Source: Setoptus koraiensis (Eukaryota; Arthropoda). Taken from it: a stretch of 64,000 bases of DNA. The stretch's first letter is position 1. Every line of letters begins with the position of its first letter. Shown here one piece after another: positions 12,069 through 23,898 of this stretch. Where the stretch lies: contig CM106586.1 in assembly GCA_048013815.1 (NCBI GenBank), positions 1,736,001-1,800,000 on the forward strand, given 5' to 3'. The translations under genes and the position numbers were made by a program. Below the pieces are notes generated by a model. That model saw nothing but the letters and a program-made list of their open reading frames with translations, did not search any database and was not told where the DNA came from.

Positions 12069-14335
12069 GAAAGGGGGGAGAGAGGGAAAGAGAGAGCAGT
12101 GTCGTATGTCAATGACATGAACAAGAGAGCATGGAAGAATGGGAAGTTATAAATGAATAAAAAAAGAAAGAAGTTTAATCGATATACTTCGATAAGCAAT
12201 CTAAGTGTATCCATGACAAAGAGTTGCATTCAGTATAGGCAAAAACAATAATATAATGATAAACATTACTATTGGTGGCTTCGCATCGAGTACAATGAGA
12301 CGAAACACGCACCAAATAGAATAGTAGTAAAATTAAATCGATCATCCAGACGTGTACAGACAGTTTCAATTTGCCGGAATCTCTCAAAAGACTCAGTGGA
12401 CTACATGATACTCTCTCTAACCACAGTCTATCAATTCATTTCTTGCTCTCATATATTTATATATATATATATATACATACATACATACATACATACACAC
12501 ATCCAAATCGTCGTCCTCGCCAACACGGGAAATTAATTTTATCATTTATTAATATTTATTTATTTATCAAAAATACAAATGGTTAAAATAAATTTGAATT
12601 GCTTTAAAAAACAAATTTTAATTGGACTAAAATATACACCTACAGTAGATACAGAGGAGAAAACAAACTCATCAAACTCTACAAATATGATCATGAAAAT
12701 TCCTTCGATTACAACAAGTGATCACTCGACATTATCAACGACTCTAACTTCCGTCCAGCAGCCTATGTCGAGCATCAATGAGTTTATTGTTCACCATCAG
12801 GAGCACAATGCCTCTTCATTGATATCATCCTCTTCAAGTGACACTATTAACTCACATTCCTTAGCATATCAATTAAACTCAGATGCAACAATAACAACTA
12901 ATGGCAACAATAATCAGCACAAACAATTAAAACCAGAAAACAAAGTAGAAGAACCAAAAAATGTAATACCACGAAATAAGACACCAGCAACAGCTACGGT
13001 AACGGAAACGACAAGACCGCCCCAAGAGACAACTCTATCCAGTACGTTTCAAAAGACCGCCAACAATAGTCAAACAGGCCAGTTGCGTGCGATAGTAGGC
13101 AAAAGTTCTCTTTGGTCAGCTCAAACAACTTATTCACCACACACAAAAAGCCAAACAATTTTAGATCAAAACTTATCGTCAACCACAAAATCATTGTCAT
13201 CGCATTTGAATAATACAGCTAACAACTACAGCTGCAACGGTAGCAACAACAATAATATCATGGATAACAAAACTAATTCTTTCAGAACTCAAGTTAGTGG
13301 CGTCACAACAACCAGAACCTCGTCAGGAGGAGCCACTACCACAACTATTGTATTTGACTTCAGAGGGAAAAACGTAAAGCCAAATGTTGCAGTGCAACCG
13401 CGTATGTTTGGCCTTCTAAGTCCGGCTTCAAGTGACCGTTGTACAAACGGTGGCCACGATGATGGTTATGATAACAACAATGGCTACGATTCTTGCCATC
13501 ATGACGACGGATCCATCGATTTTCCCATCGACGATTCTAGGCATAATGTTACTTTCGAGGGTGATAATGTTATTGTTGGCAATGGTTCACTGTTAATCAA
13601 ACGCAACAAACAGGTAAATATCTTTATTGGTGAATCCCACAACTTTATCATTTGTGTAATTAGCCATTTAATTGCACAAACTCAACTGTTGTCAACAATT
13701 TTCTCATAGTTTCTATTTGAAATTCACTTTGTCTGCCCATATCTTCATGCACACAGCTCAAGATTCAATTCGATGATAAGTCCACAATTACTTTTGAATA
13801 CCCATCCGAGGCGTCTATGTCAGCGGAGCTGTCGTCGCCAACATCAGTCAATTCCGGTCAGTAAAAGTACATTCACTTTACATAAGCTCTTTTGTGATCT
13901 ATATAAATATTTTACTCGCTTTCGAAATCTTTAACTGTGAATGTGTCTTATTTTCGGCATTTTCAAAAGAGAAGAATCACGATCATGTAACCCCATTAGG
14001 TCTCTATACTTATTGAATTCATTTGACAATAACCTGTTATGTGGCTTGAGTCTTGATTCCTCAATGGCTAAGAAAGTTACGCCAACCTCACTCGTATAAC
14101 TGCTCACTATCAATTGCCCAGTAGAAACTAGTCCAACGTTCATGCTGATGGCGGACTAGTTACTGCAGGGGACGGTGAAAAGAAGATGCGCCGAAAAACT
14201 CTAGCCCATCACAGAAAACGACTGGGAAATAATAGCTCTCGGACACGATTTACACTCACAGAAACAACAAGTGTCGAGCAATCGGGCATGCAACGGATTC
14301 AAGACGATTTCTCATCTTATTTTGCATGTACATGA
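6480..14335 (+). CDS. taperin/phostensin-like protein phosphatase 1 regulatory protein, Asn-rich
   Basis: Proposed joins are 6480-10233, 12646-13613, 13757-13856 and 14169-14335, all GT-AG with compatible phases, giving 1662 residues. Donors are AAG/GTAAGC, CAG/GTAAAT and a weaker G/GTCAGT. Exon 1 is Asn/Thr/Ser/Gln-rich and mostly disordered. Islands that look conserved are HKKRRCR near residue 555 (NLS-like), YGPGIVDRLKNKFLS near 606-625, and KPDIVKTCKRIFEP near 1110. Exon 2 ends with FDFRGKNVKPNV and FEGDNVIVGNGSLL. Exon 3 opens with LKIQF, an RVxF-type PP1-docking motif, followed by FEYPSEAS. This matches the KISF...FEYPSE segment of phostensin (PPP1R18) and taperin. The last exon encodes a basic stretch (KKMRRKTLAHHRKRL) and stops at 14333. 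The family binds PP1 and actin-rich structures. The family call rests on the C-terminal ~130 residues. The true start could lie in an earlier exon. Confidence 0.7.
11836..11906. repeat. (GA)n microsatellite
   Basis: A 71-bp uninterrupted GA run lies in the large intron. A second, interrupted purine tract (GAAAGAAAGA then GA repeats and a G6 run) follows at about 12032-12095. On the opposite strand these give a CT-rich tract that could resemble GAGA-factor sites, but this is only a sequence resemblance. Confidence 0.95.
12459..12500. repeat. compound (AT)n / (ATAC)n microsatellite
   Basis: About 17 bp of AT repeat pass directly into six ATAC units just upstream of the intron's 3' end. Confidence 0.9.
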
Positions 14336-17300
14336 TCTAGTCTCATCATTATTATATACACTGTTGTGACTACATAACATTTAGATCTCAGCAGTTTGCT
14401 TTGGATGGCTAGTTTTAAGCGGTCAATACTAGCGAGAGAGATCTACCTACTGCCCTCTGTTTAGACTTTTGATCTGCCTAGACTGTATCATCATATTCAT
14501 CATAAATAGTTGCTTTATTATTATTATTATTATTACCACTACTACTACCATCGTTATCATCTTTCTTGTTTTGCTTGAGACCTTTGAAAATGATGATCCT
14601 TCTGCTAGCAAGATGAGTGAGATGGGTAACATTTATGGCGAACTTGATTTGCATAATCATAATGGAAACTCAAGATTGTTAGCCGGTATCATCGTCTCTT
14701 ATGCCTGACGATATGAAATGATTGTCGTGATTGCATTAATAATGATCTCGTTGTTATGTATAGTTACATATAAAGTATGTTGTTGCTTGGGTTGCACATC
14801 ATCAGCGATGATTGATATCAAACCGACATGTTGCTCAATACTGAAGTATTCCAACTACCATATTATCATCAGTGACAAGACATAGCCAGTAAATTAGGCA
14901 GATGTTGCTGAGTCATAATAGTTGTATTGAAAATATATGCGCGCTTGCGAATCCCCCAGTGTGAACGTTGTTACATAAGTTATGTGAGTCGTTCCTTTAA
15001 GAAATTCCAGTGATGGTGCTAGTGAACTTGAGGCCTCTGCAGGTAGAAATAACGGCAACAACATTCGTTACGGTCTGTCACTCATCCGAATGCACCAGCA
15101 GCCCTCTGTTTTTTGTTATCCACTTTTGGTCATTTTAGTTATTTTTGTGCATTTAATGAGATTATTATTTGTGATAACGGTATTCAACACGGTATCCTAT
15201 TGCGAAACTTCAATCTTCAGCCATACTTGCTTGGCTGCGCACTTTATTAAGTGAATGAAGTTATGATTTAGCAATACGGCAAGCACTAAATATTTTCACC
15301 CATCACAACCCTTCTTCCCGAGCTAGGAACAAAGAGAAAAGAAGCGTAACCTTTGCGGAAACACGTCAACTAAGTTTTAGTTGCCCACATAACATTGCCA
15401 TACTACATTACTTTGAATTGAATTCAAGATAATCTCGATTCTTTATTATGAACATAGTAGTGCAGGTAAAAGTCCGCTTACTTTAGTTCGACAATAAATG
15501 AAGATAAATCGCCAGACATAATGGCGATCTTCTATTAGGTGGTAGTGATAGATTAATTATAATTATAGAAAAAAAAATATCAAAAGAAGCATTCACGAGA
15601 ACCTAAGTGACTAGTCATTCAAGTCATACCTTAAATGTGTGCGTCTTGTTGTGATTAGCTTGCCAGTTAGCCAGTGTCCATTGAGTTTGTTTTGATTATA
15701 AAAATAAATCATGCCAGTTATATTCACAGCATTGTTACGAAATTATTAGCCGCTCGAGAGGGGTAAATGAAGCATAATGAAGAGAATTGAAAACCACAAG
15801 TTTCCAAGTGTTGATTGTTCCGATAAAAAGTCGTGATATCGTGAGCGATCAGCTACGAAAGTAATTCACACTCTTTCGTCATTGGACTCTCTTCTAGATA
15901 TTATGATAATCCCCTTAACGCTGCTGACGACCACGCCACACCATAACACCAGCGGTCACCACTCGCATTCAATTTTATTTATATTACTTCTCATATTTTT
16001 GTCCTGATTGGTATTTACCTAAGCTCGGCAGTTAGCCAGGAAGAACCGGCTACTTCCGAGAAAATGTGCCGAGAGTATTGTGCGAATGAATAAAACTGAA
16101 TGAGCAGCATTCAGTTATGTCAGGCATCTTTTTGCATCCGTGTGATCAACAGGTCACTAAATCAACAATGACCAGCTAGCACGACGATTGATTTATGTGC
16201 GATCCAGATTCACACGACCGAAACCTATCGTTCCCGCGACTATTTCCCAATCTAGTAAGATGGTGACCATTTGAAACTGATGTGGTGTGCGCTTCATGAT
16301 GATGCTGTTATGATTAAGATATCATACTACTACGATGGTAATGTTATTTTCACTCTACTTTCAATTAGTAACTGAATAGAAATAACGGCAGAATTTTCAC
16401 TCAGACCAACTTTTCATAAAAGCGACGACAGTCCAGTAGTAGGTCTGAAGTTACAGCAATCTATTGCTCTAGTTGGAGGCTTCCCAGCTATCATGTGAGT
16501 GGTCCAGACTGGGCTATTACTGACGCTGATAATAATGGCGAAAGCGCCAGTTTGACGATGATTTTACTAGCCGACCAACCAGTCGGCCAGCGGCGGCAAC
16601 AGTGCCATAGGTAAATATCCAGTATCCAGTGCCCAGTTTGAGCAACCTGTTAGATAGGAGTCTGGTGTGTTGTGGATAATCTGTTCGAATGCGATCAGTG
16701 TGTAAGAATAATAATACATGTAGTGTCTAACGTAGCATAATGTAAGCACGCCGAAGAGTGCGCATTTGACTCACACGCCAGCCTCCAAAATGGTCGTATA
16801 CTTGTTGTTGTTGTTTACAATTATACGACGACAACAACAAGGTAACTGCGATCTCTGATCAAGTAAGCTTTTGCCGGTTTTAGTTGTGGTGATCGGCCGA
16901 TGAGGGGCGCTTCTGGCAGCTGTGCTATGCAACATGAGCTTGCTGTAAGGTTGGTGTCGTTTTATTTCATGTTGTTGTTGGTTGTTCTCATCATTGCCAA
17001 TCATTTTAGCATTAGTTGTTTACAAAAATGTAATGATAATGAGCTCAAAGAAAGCTATCCGTCAGCCATTTGGTTTGCTTATTGATGCGCCAAGCGAATT
17101 GGTTAGACGGATCGGATGTTCCCATGTCGATGTGTCTCATTTTGTATATGGCAGCTTGAGTAAATAGACACATTTAAAAAAATCACCCATGTGTGCAGCG
17201 AGTGTGTCAAAGCTAGCTTACAACAACTCTTGCACAGCACAACAAGTATTTTTACCACCATCAAAGTTGTTCGTTCAAGTCATTAGTTGTGTGTATCGCT

Positions 17301-18436
17301 GTGTCGCCCCTCTCTCAAGGACTTTCCCTTTGTGTATCGTCATTGGAAACAGTATGCTGGAGCGCAATATAATTCCATCAAATTGTACTGCTAATACTGA
17401 TGGGGGTGGGGGAAAGGGATTTCGAATGGACTCACTTTCACAGAATTGATGAACAACAACGAAAATAGAAACAACAACAACAACAACAAGTTTGTCTTGT
17501 TACTGAAAACGTAAACAACTCTCGGCATGTTCGCGTACAGCGCTGCCTCCGCTGCTACCACTGCGTAACTTGGTGCGACGTGTTGTCATGTGCGCCGAAT
17601 GTGCGTTTTCTAAACTTGTGGTTGCACAAAAACAAATTGTGCGTTTGTGCGGGTTTGTGGTGCATTTCTACGAGAAACACTTGAGAGATTTCAATGCATT
17701 TGGGAGACCTTCAAATCCGTGCGAGCGAATTGTGCGTTGGCGCGCTTGGCGTGCGGTTATGTGCGCAATGTGTGAAAGTATATCAACAAAATCGTTGCTA
17801 TACAGTAGTGAGAATACCACATCTACACGATGTAAATGCAACGCACGACTGCTAGTACAACACTGCACCATAAGGAAACCACTGGATGCATAGTGCAAGT
17901 TATAGGCAGGGGAGAGCAGGGGATCCAGCGCACACTTTAGTGCGTTTAACTGGTGGGAGAGCAGACTGCGCGCGACAACCCATAACACACTGACAATGTT
18001 AGTGACTAACATGAGAAGTGAGCTAACAGAATCGAGCCTCCGTTTGTCGGAATGAAAACTTGTATGATTCAAGCCCTGCTGTTACTTTTAGTGAGCGTAA
18101 CATCATTACAGTTTGTAGACAGGCAAAGTGTAGTCGACGACAGTCCATTTTATCACTGTTAATTTAACACTATCGTCACAAGCAAACGGTCAACGAAAAA
18201 CACCAATCCAATCAAAAGCGCCTATTAGCCATGCACCAGATGCTGACGCAATTGGGCGAAATTGCCGTGTCACGAACGAATGGAGTTCTATTGTTTCCAC
18301 CACAATCATAACCATAAATAATACACATTACATAAACGGAGATAGATAATTCCACAGGGACAGAGAAGAAACTTTGGTAAAAGGCAACATTGTTTGCGCA
18401 ACACACAAACTATATCACAACTTTCAAGGCCCACCA
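14336..18436. other. gene-free interval
   Basis: I see no recognisable gene between the taperin-like stop and the acetyltransferase start. The first few hundred bases are probably the 3' UTR of the upstream gene. A TTA/ACT trinucleotide run lies at about 14513-14545. From about 17450 the DNA becomes CAA-rich and then GC-richer. The ORFs here (for example 17570-17893 on + and 17668-18072 on -) overlap each other and show no domain. Confidence 0.5.
16793..16841. repeat. interleaved inverted repeats (pseudoknot order)
   Basis: Two exact inverted repeats are interlocked rather than nested. GTCGTATA (16793-16800) pairs with TATACGAC (16822-16829), and CTTGTTGTTGT (16801-16811) pairs with ACAACAACAAG (16831-16841). 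The order A-B-A'-B' is that of an H-type pseudoknot if transcribed. It could equally be chance on a CAA-rich background. Confidence 0.6.
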
Positions 18437-21185
18437 ATGTTAAGAATATCATTGCACAGACTAAATTCACTAGCTCCCAGATTGAGCTCATCGGTCAAGT
18501 TGCCAGGCATACCAGCTGCATCCGCAACGACCAGAACCAAGCAAATTTATCACTATAACACGAGCTCAAAAAATCATTTAGCATTGTCAGCGGACAGGAG
18601 CAGAGATTCTCATGAATTGTTGGACAACAACAGCAGCATGACTGTTAATGTGAAAAACAACAACTCTCTTCTATTGGCCAGTCACAGCCGCCATGCAGGC
18701 ACTAGCGCCGGTAAATATGCGCCAGCACCCAGCGTAAACGCTGTTATGCCTTTTGAGCATAATCGCAACAGCGAAAACGCTTTAGATCCGTCAAGACTAG
18801 TGCATAACCATTCTACAGGCATTCACAACGAAAACAATTACGCACTCTCAGAGGAGCTGCCCAGGTTGCCTGTTGCCGATTTAGAGCAAACAATGGAAAG
18901 ATTAAAAGAATCCTTGGCACCCTTTGCCATGAATAGCCAAGAGTATGCTGAAGCATTGAATTTAATCGACGAGTTCCAATCGTCGGCAGGTATCAAATTA
19001 AGCGTGCTTCTTAACGAGAAAGCGAAACAAACAAAGAATTGGATGTCGCACGACTGGTGGCAGCATGAGACCTATCTAAGTTGTAGAAGCTCTCTCATGA
19101 TCAATTCTAATCCGGCCATGATGTAAGTTTTCGTTTGTGTACCTCTAATACAACTGTCGGGCATCATTAGATGACTCCAGTGATAGATTGCGGCTAGCTG
19201 TTGCACTTGTACAGTTAATCAGAATCTTGTTTGCTTCTTATCAAGTGTTAGCGTCAATTGTAGATAGTGCATTAAGTAGAGTGCTCATTTCAATCTACTA
19301 ATAGCATCGTTTAACTATTCATTGATAAATATCCACACGTAAACACTCGAATATAAAAAATTGCAGATACCCCAAACTGCCTGATAGCTTGATGGCAAAA
19401 GGAGGCAGTCAAAAGGTTAATGAGTTTTTGGCACGTCTCATTGCGGCTTTCATGGATTGTCGTGAGGCTCTTAGAACTGGAACAAATCTAGAAATAACAT
19501 CAGCAGACTCTCAAAAAACAACTAAACTATGTCTTGATCAATATACAAAAATATTTGGTAGCACTAGAATACCGGTTACGGGTGTGGACAATATACATAT
19601 CAAAGATGTTAAACAATCGCTCGAAACATTCAAGGTTATCATTGCGCACAAAAACAAATTCTATCAACTAGACCTCAGTAACATCATAAGCACTAATGTC
19701 GACCCTAATTTCCAACAACGACGCTTAGACACTATCAAAAGTGCCTTGGAAATCATTGAAGCCAACTCTTCATTATCTGATGATGAGCAACAACAGCATG
19801 ATGAAGTGAGTAGCGCTCAATCAGCTAGACCGATTGGCATTCTGACTTCTTTGCCACGCGATGATTGGGCAAAAGTATATCCAATTCTCAATGACGAGGC
19901 TCTAGAAGCCATAGATGAGGCACAATTTGTCCTATGTCTGGACAGTATCAAAGAGGAGCATAAAATACAGTCATTCCTAAATGACCATACTCATCAAAAA
20001 GTCCTCGGCAAACATATACTGCATGCCGATAATGAAAATATTGGGAATCGTTGGTTCGATAAGACACTACAATTGATAGTCGTAGTTGACGATAGAGTAG
20101 AGAGATTATTTGGGGCTGGTATCAATTACGAGCACACACTCGCCGAAGCGATACCCATATCCAAAATTATCGAATATACATTCGAAAAGGTGACCTCGTC
20201 CATGTTGGAGGAACTATCCAGAAAATCGGAATTGTCCGAAGCGAAGCAAATTAATCCATTAAGACAACTGAACGAAATACCAACATCAACAAGTGACAGA
20301 CTGTCATCCAATGGCTACTCTACCATCAAACAACTGTCCATGTTTGATGTGTATGATTGTGCCGATCTAGATTCCAAACTGCATGATGCTAAGCAACACT
20401 ACGACATATCCACAAGTCGTTTAGATCTTGAGGTGCTCAACTTCACTCATTATGGTAAGAGAGCCATCAAAGCGTGGCAATGCTCGCCTGATTCTTGGAT
20501 TCAAGTGGCACTATCACTCGCATACTACAATCTGCACGGCAGATTAAGTCCTTGCTACGAGAGTGTTAGCTTGCGAAAATTCGCTTATGGTAGGACGGAA
20601 ACTATGCGAAGTCTAACCCAAGAGGTGGCGCAATTCTGTCTAAATCCCAACTACGATAGCTTGCGACAAGCTGTAGCCGCACATAACTATCTGTCTAGAG
20701 CAGCATCAAATGGGCAAGGTTTAGATAGAGTTCTTCTGGGCTATAAATTAGCCTTCAACGAGGTTCTATCAGGTCAATGGAAATGGGGACTAACCTTAGA
20801 TTCCGATAATATTGGTGATTCATCTCAAAATCATTCGGGTACAACGTTCGACAGCACAAGAATTTTCAATGATGACGATATTCGAGTTACCAAGAATCTT
20901 ATGAACAACAAGCTGATCCAACGATCTAAACGATTTGTTCTGTCAACATCGCAAGTTAACTCAATATATCCTAACACATTTCTGACCTATGGGCCATTGG
21001 TGCCAGAGGGCTATGGTTGTTGTTACAATCCAACTAACGATCAGATTGTTTTTGCCATAACGGCAGATACCAGCAATCCTTCGCTAGATTGCAGTCCAAC
21101 CAAATACAAGGCTACTCTCGAAGAGAGCCTATTGCAAATGCAACTTTTGTTAAATCAAAACTATATATCTAATAGTAAACTGTGA
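18437..21185 (+). CDS. carnitine O-acetyltransferase family enzyme
   Basis: Two exons (18437-19122 and 19367-21185, donor GTAAGT, acceptor TTGCAG, phase 2) give 834 residues. The protein transfers short acyl groups between CoA and carnitine in mitochondria or peroxisomes. Supporting motifs: LPRLPVADLEQTMERL at the domain start, SNPAMIYPKLPD, GILTSLPRDDWAKVY, NRWFDKTLQ, the catalytic histidine in YEHTLAEA (H485), HYGKRAIKAWQCSPD, the carnitine-site STSQ, and YGPLVPEGYGCCYNP. These fit carnitine acetyltransferase better than CPT1/CPT2. I chose the ATG at 18437 (CCACCAATG context) because the N-terminus, rich in Arg/Ser/Leu and free of acids, looks like a mitochondrial presequence. Human CRAT is about 626 residues. 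Here the catalytic His is displaced by about 140 residues because of a Asn/Ser/His-rich linker (residues ~45-140) between presequence and enzyme domain. Choline acetyltransferase is the main alternative, but context and length do not favour it. Confidence 0.85.
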
Positions 21186-21820
21186 TCACCACTGATCTAA
21201 AATATTTTTTGAGCCAACCAAATCATGTCTTACGATACAACCACAAAAGAATCAAAAAAAGATCTAAACATAGATATCTTATGTTCTCTTGACACAAAGA
21301 AACTTCGAATTATAGCTGGTACCAAAAACGGAACTAATTTAACTATCATGCATGTTGTCGCATACAACAATAGTCACCAACTAGAACCTAAGCTTACAGT
21401 ATCATCATTGATCAGTTGTAATCAATCTTGTTAAAAACGTCTAACAGTCTATGAATGAAGGAGCTAGATTCAAAATGGAAACTTCATGAAAACTTTTGAG
21501 TTGCCCTGTAAACATCGATGAGTATTGAATTTCTGCCTCGAACGATTCGTGTGCTAACGCGGACTCATAACAACTTAGTTTTTGTTTAGTTCTTAAGTAA
21601 GAGCAACAGGGTTAGAGCTTCCCAATGAGATGATTGAAGGGATTGCTGACTGTTTTTTCATGATATCTTCTAACCTATGACGATAATGATGGCAAAATCT
21701 TAACGTATTGCGCTACTGCATGCTTGTTGAATTCACTTTTTTCTTATAGAGTTCCTCGCCACATATGTTGTTGCAAGTGATTTCGGCTTGTGATACGGGA
21801 TACACCCAGAGCCTAACAAG
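21186..21820 (+). other. probable 3' UTR of the acetyltransferase and spacer
   Basis: A 69-codon ATG ORF (21225-21434) begins 39 bp after the acetyltransferase stop, but it has no recognisable motif, no signal peptide and ends in AT-rich DNA, so I treat it as UTR. The remainder is AT-rich spacer before the secreted-protein gene. Confidence 0.4.
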
Positions 21821-22690
21821 ATGTCCCCTAGGAATTGTTTAGTTGCAATATTTTCATTTTATATTATTTCAAACTTATATGGTATAGGTGAGCACAATAT
21901 TTTGTTGGGATAGTCTAAAAAGTCTCGATATTATACGGTGTTTTAAATTGACCCAATTTTATTTTATCATCTTCCACAATTGAACACGGACACTTCCTGT
22001 TTATCAGCAATAGTGAATTGTGACGTGAAAGACTTGCTCAGAACCGGCAAACCAGAACTAGTGTCTGAAGAGTTTACTGTTGAGAAGCACCAGAGATATA
22101 AGGTTGGCCGTTCTACCTACAAGCCGGCGAGTTCTGACACGTCACGAAATTCAGTTGTTCAAGATGATGCTCGGCGTAAAGAGAAAACAATTATCTCTAG
22201 ACCAAGTGAACTAAACACTAAAAAATATCCTCTTAAGACCACCATGGGTCCCATTTTTCTATCTCCGGTGAAATCAGAAAGTGTGGCTCACAACGATAGA
22301 GGCTCGCAACCGACTGTCAAAGTTGGTCAAATAGGAATTGGGGACAAAATCAATGATAAGGAAGTCATTTTAGCTAACTATCGTGTTGTCATACCAATAC
22401 TTATTCCAAAAGTTCTGGTGCCTGTAAAACATGGTAGCATGGCTAGAAGCAAGTATGGTGGCGAAGATTTTCACAAGAGAGATCAGAAGATTAAATATGT
22501 CGAAACGAAACGAACGAAAATGGTTCCTATTCAAAGAAATGTTACTTACATTGAGGAGATCTATAAACCTGAGATGATCCCGCAGAAAATCGTCACTGAT
22601 TATGTCATCAGGGATCCCAATAATAAAAATCAAGAGAAAGTCGTTAAAACTGTTGTGAAAGATATCACCGAAGCTCCAATGAAGCTTTGA
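21821..22690 (+). CDS. uncharacterised secreted protein
   Basis: I do not recognise the family. A short first exon (21821-21887) encodes MSPRNCLVAIFSFYIISN, a good signal peptide. It ends at ATAG/GTGAGC and joins in phase 1 to 22008-22690 across a 120-bp intron (acceptor TTTATCAG), giving 249 residues. The mature protein is basic, with one or two cysteines near its start. It contains RSTYKPASSDTSR near residue 60, a hydrophobic strand-like block VVIPILIPKVLVPVKHG (~150), and a Lys/Tyr-rich C-terminus with repeated Val/Ile-Pro and YIEEIYKPEMIP. The VIP/PKV pattern resembles cuticle or matrix proteins of arthropods, but that is only compositional. The next ORF downstream contains a similar SYKPSA motif at its start and may be a third exon or a sister gene. 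Confidence 0.6.
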
Positions 22691-22993
22691 TAGTAGCGAG
22701 TGGTTGTCATGTAAATGCTGGGCCGTAACAATAATAATAAATCAGTCTAACAGTGGGTAGTGGATAAAAGTTCATTCAGCTACTTTAACTACCTTGTTTA
22801 TGTTGCTGTTGGCTAGTTTTCGCAATTCCAAGATTTAAAGTAAAAATTTGCTTCCTCAACGATCCAAATGAGCAAATAACTCGATGATCAATCCTATCTA
22901 GGCTTAGATCTGCACTGTCATAGCATAGAACTTAACCTGTAATCTTTTATTTGTCTTTTAACACAATGTATTGATCTACAATAACATTAATAG

Positions 22994-23448
22994 GTGGACT
23001 CTCCAGTTACAAACCTTCAGCCCTGATGACAGTGGACACAAACGGCGGATTTGACCAGAAATTAGGCTCAAAAGATCTGAACAGGCACAATGAATATCTG
23101 AACAGCTTGCAGAATGGTCTTTCAAATAAATCTGATAAAAAGTCCACATCAAACGACGAACCATATACGAACAATAACGGAGTTATTTATGGTCAATCTA
23201 TAGCTCTCAATGGAATCTCGCCAAAATCTTACGGTCACAATGATAGTCCTACCGATGGTTTCAAGTATACTAAGTCAAATCATAGCAATATTTATGACGA
23301 CTCCACTTTGGAAATTAAAGCGGACACAAATTTGAACGGCCATGACAAATTCTCAAAAACTAATGACGGCGCCAATGATGATATCGACCTAAGGGAAACA
23401 ACAAATTGGTCATATGGCACATATGCCGCCCCTGAATTATTATTTTAG
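22994..23448 (+). CDS. hydrophilic orphan ORF, possibly an exon of a spliced gene
   Basis: I do not recognise this protein. The ORF has an ATG at 23026 (140 codons) but stays open upstream to a likely acceptor TTAATAG at 22993 (phase 1), adding GLSSYKPSAL. A stop lies in frame at 22972. The product is Asn/Asp/Ser/Gly-rich, without membrane segment, and ends in YGTYAAPELLF. The SSYKPSA motif echoes STYKPAS in the secreted protein just upstream, so a tandem duplicate or a shared gene is possible. No upstream exon with a phase-compatible donor was convincing. An AATAAA-like signal (AGTAATAAAG) lies about 100 bp after the stop, consistent with a transcript end here. Confidence 0.45.
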
Positions 23449-23898
23449 TTGAATTAATTGTAGATCATTTGTTACTAGACTGATGACAATTGCTGTAAAA
23501 ATTCAGGTATTGATTCTTAAGTATAAATATCTTGGAGCAATACAGTAATAAAGAAAAAATTTCTTGGCCAACTCAAAAGATAGCTCTGACAGACAAGACA
23601 TTCACTTGTGCCTTGTGCAGCATGTAAGGATGTTATGTTTGATGTTATCCTGACAACGATAATAAAGTTAGATAGAGTAAAAACTAGAATAAGTTGCTCG
23701 CTTTGTATAGATTATGGAGTACAAACTTTCTTTGAAGCTGATTCACACACGAGAACTTAGAGAGCTGCCACAAAAGAAATTCATGGGTAACCTTTATGAT
23801 TTTTATTTCTAGTTTTGATGAGACAATGACTTTATAGTTCCAGAGATATGTACACCATATATTTACAATCTCAAATTTTGATCTAGAATCTTTCTCGA

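Larger units (their letters stand above)
10234..12645 (+). other. large first intron of the taperin-like gene
   Basis: This 2.4-kb intron starts with GTAAGC and ends with TACACCTACAG. It is AT-rich, has no supported ORF, and carries the purine and AT microsatellites listed next. It is about ten times longer than most introns in the window. Confidence 0.6.

Noticed and set aside
17570-18072. Two opposing ORFs of 107 and 134 codons before the acetyltransferase
   Set aside because: Mutually antisense, no motifs, and Cys-rich composition follows from TGTGCG-type words.
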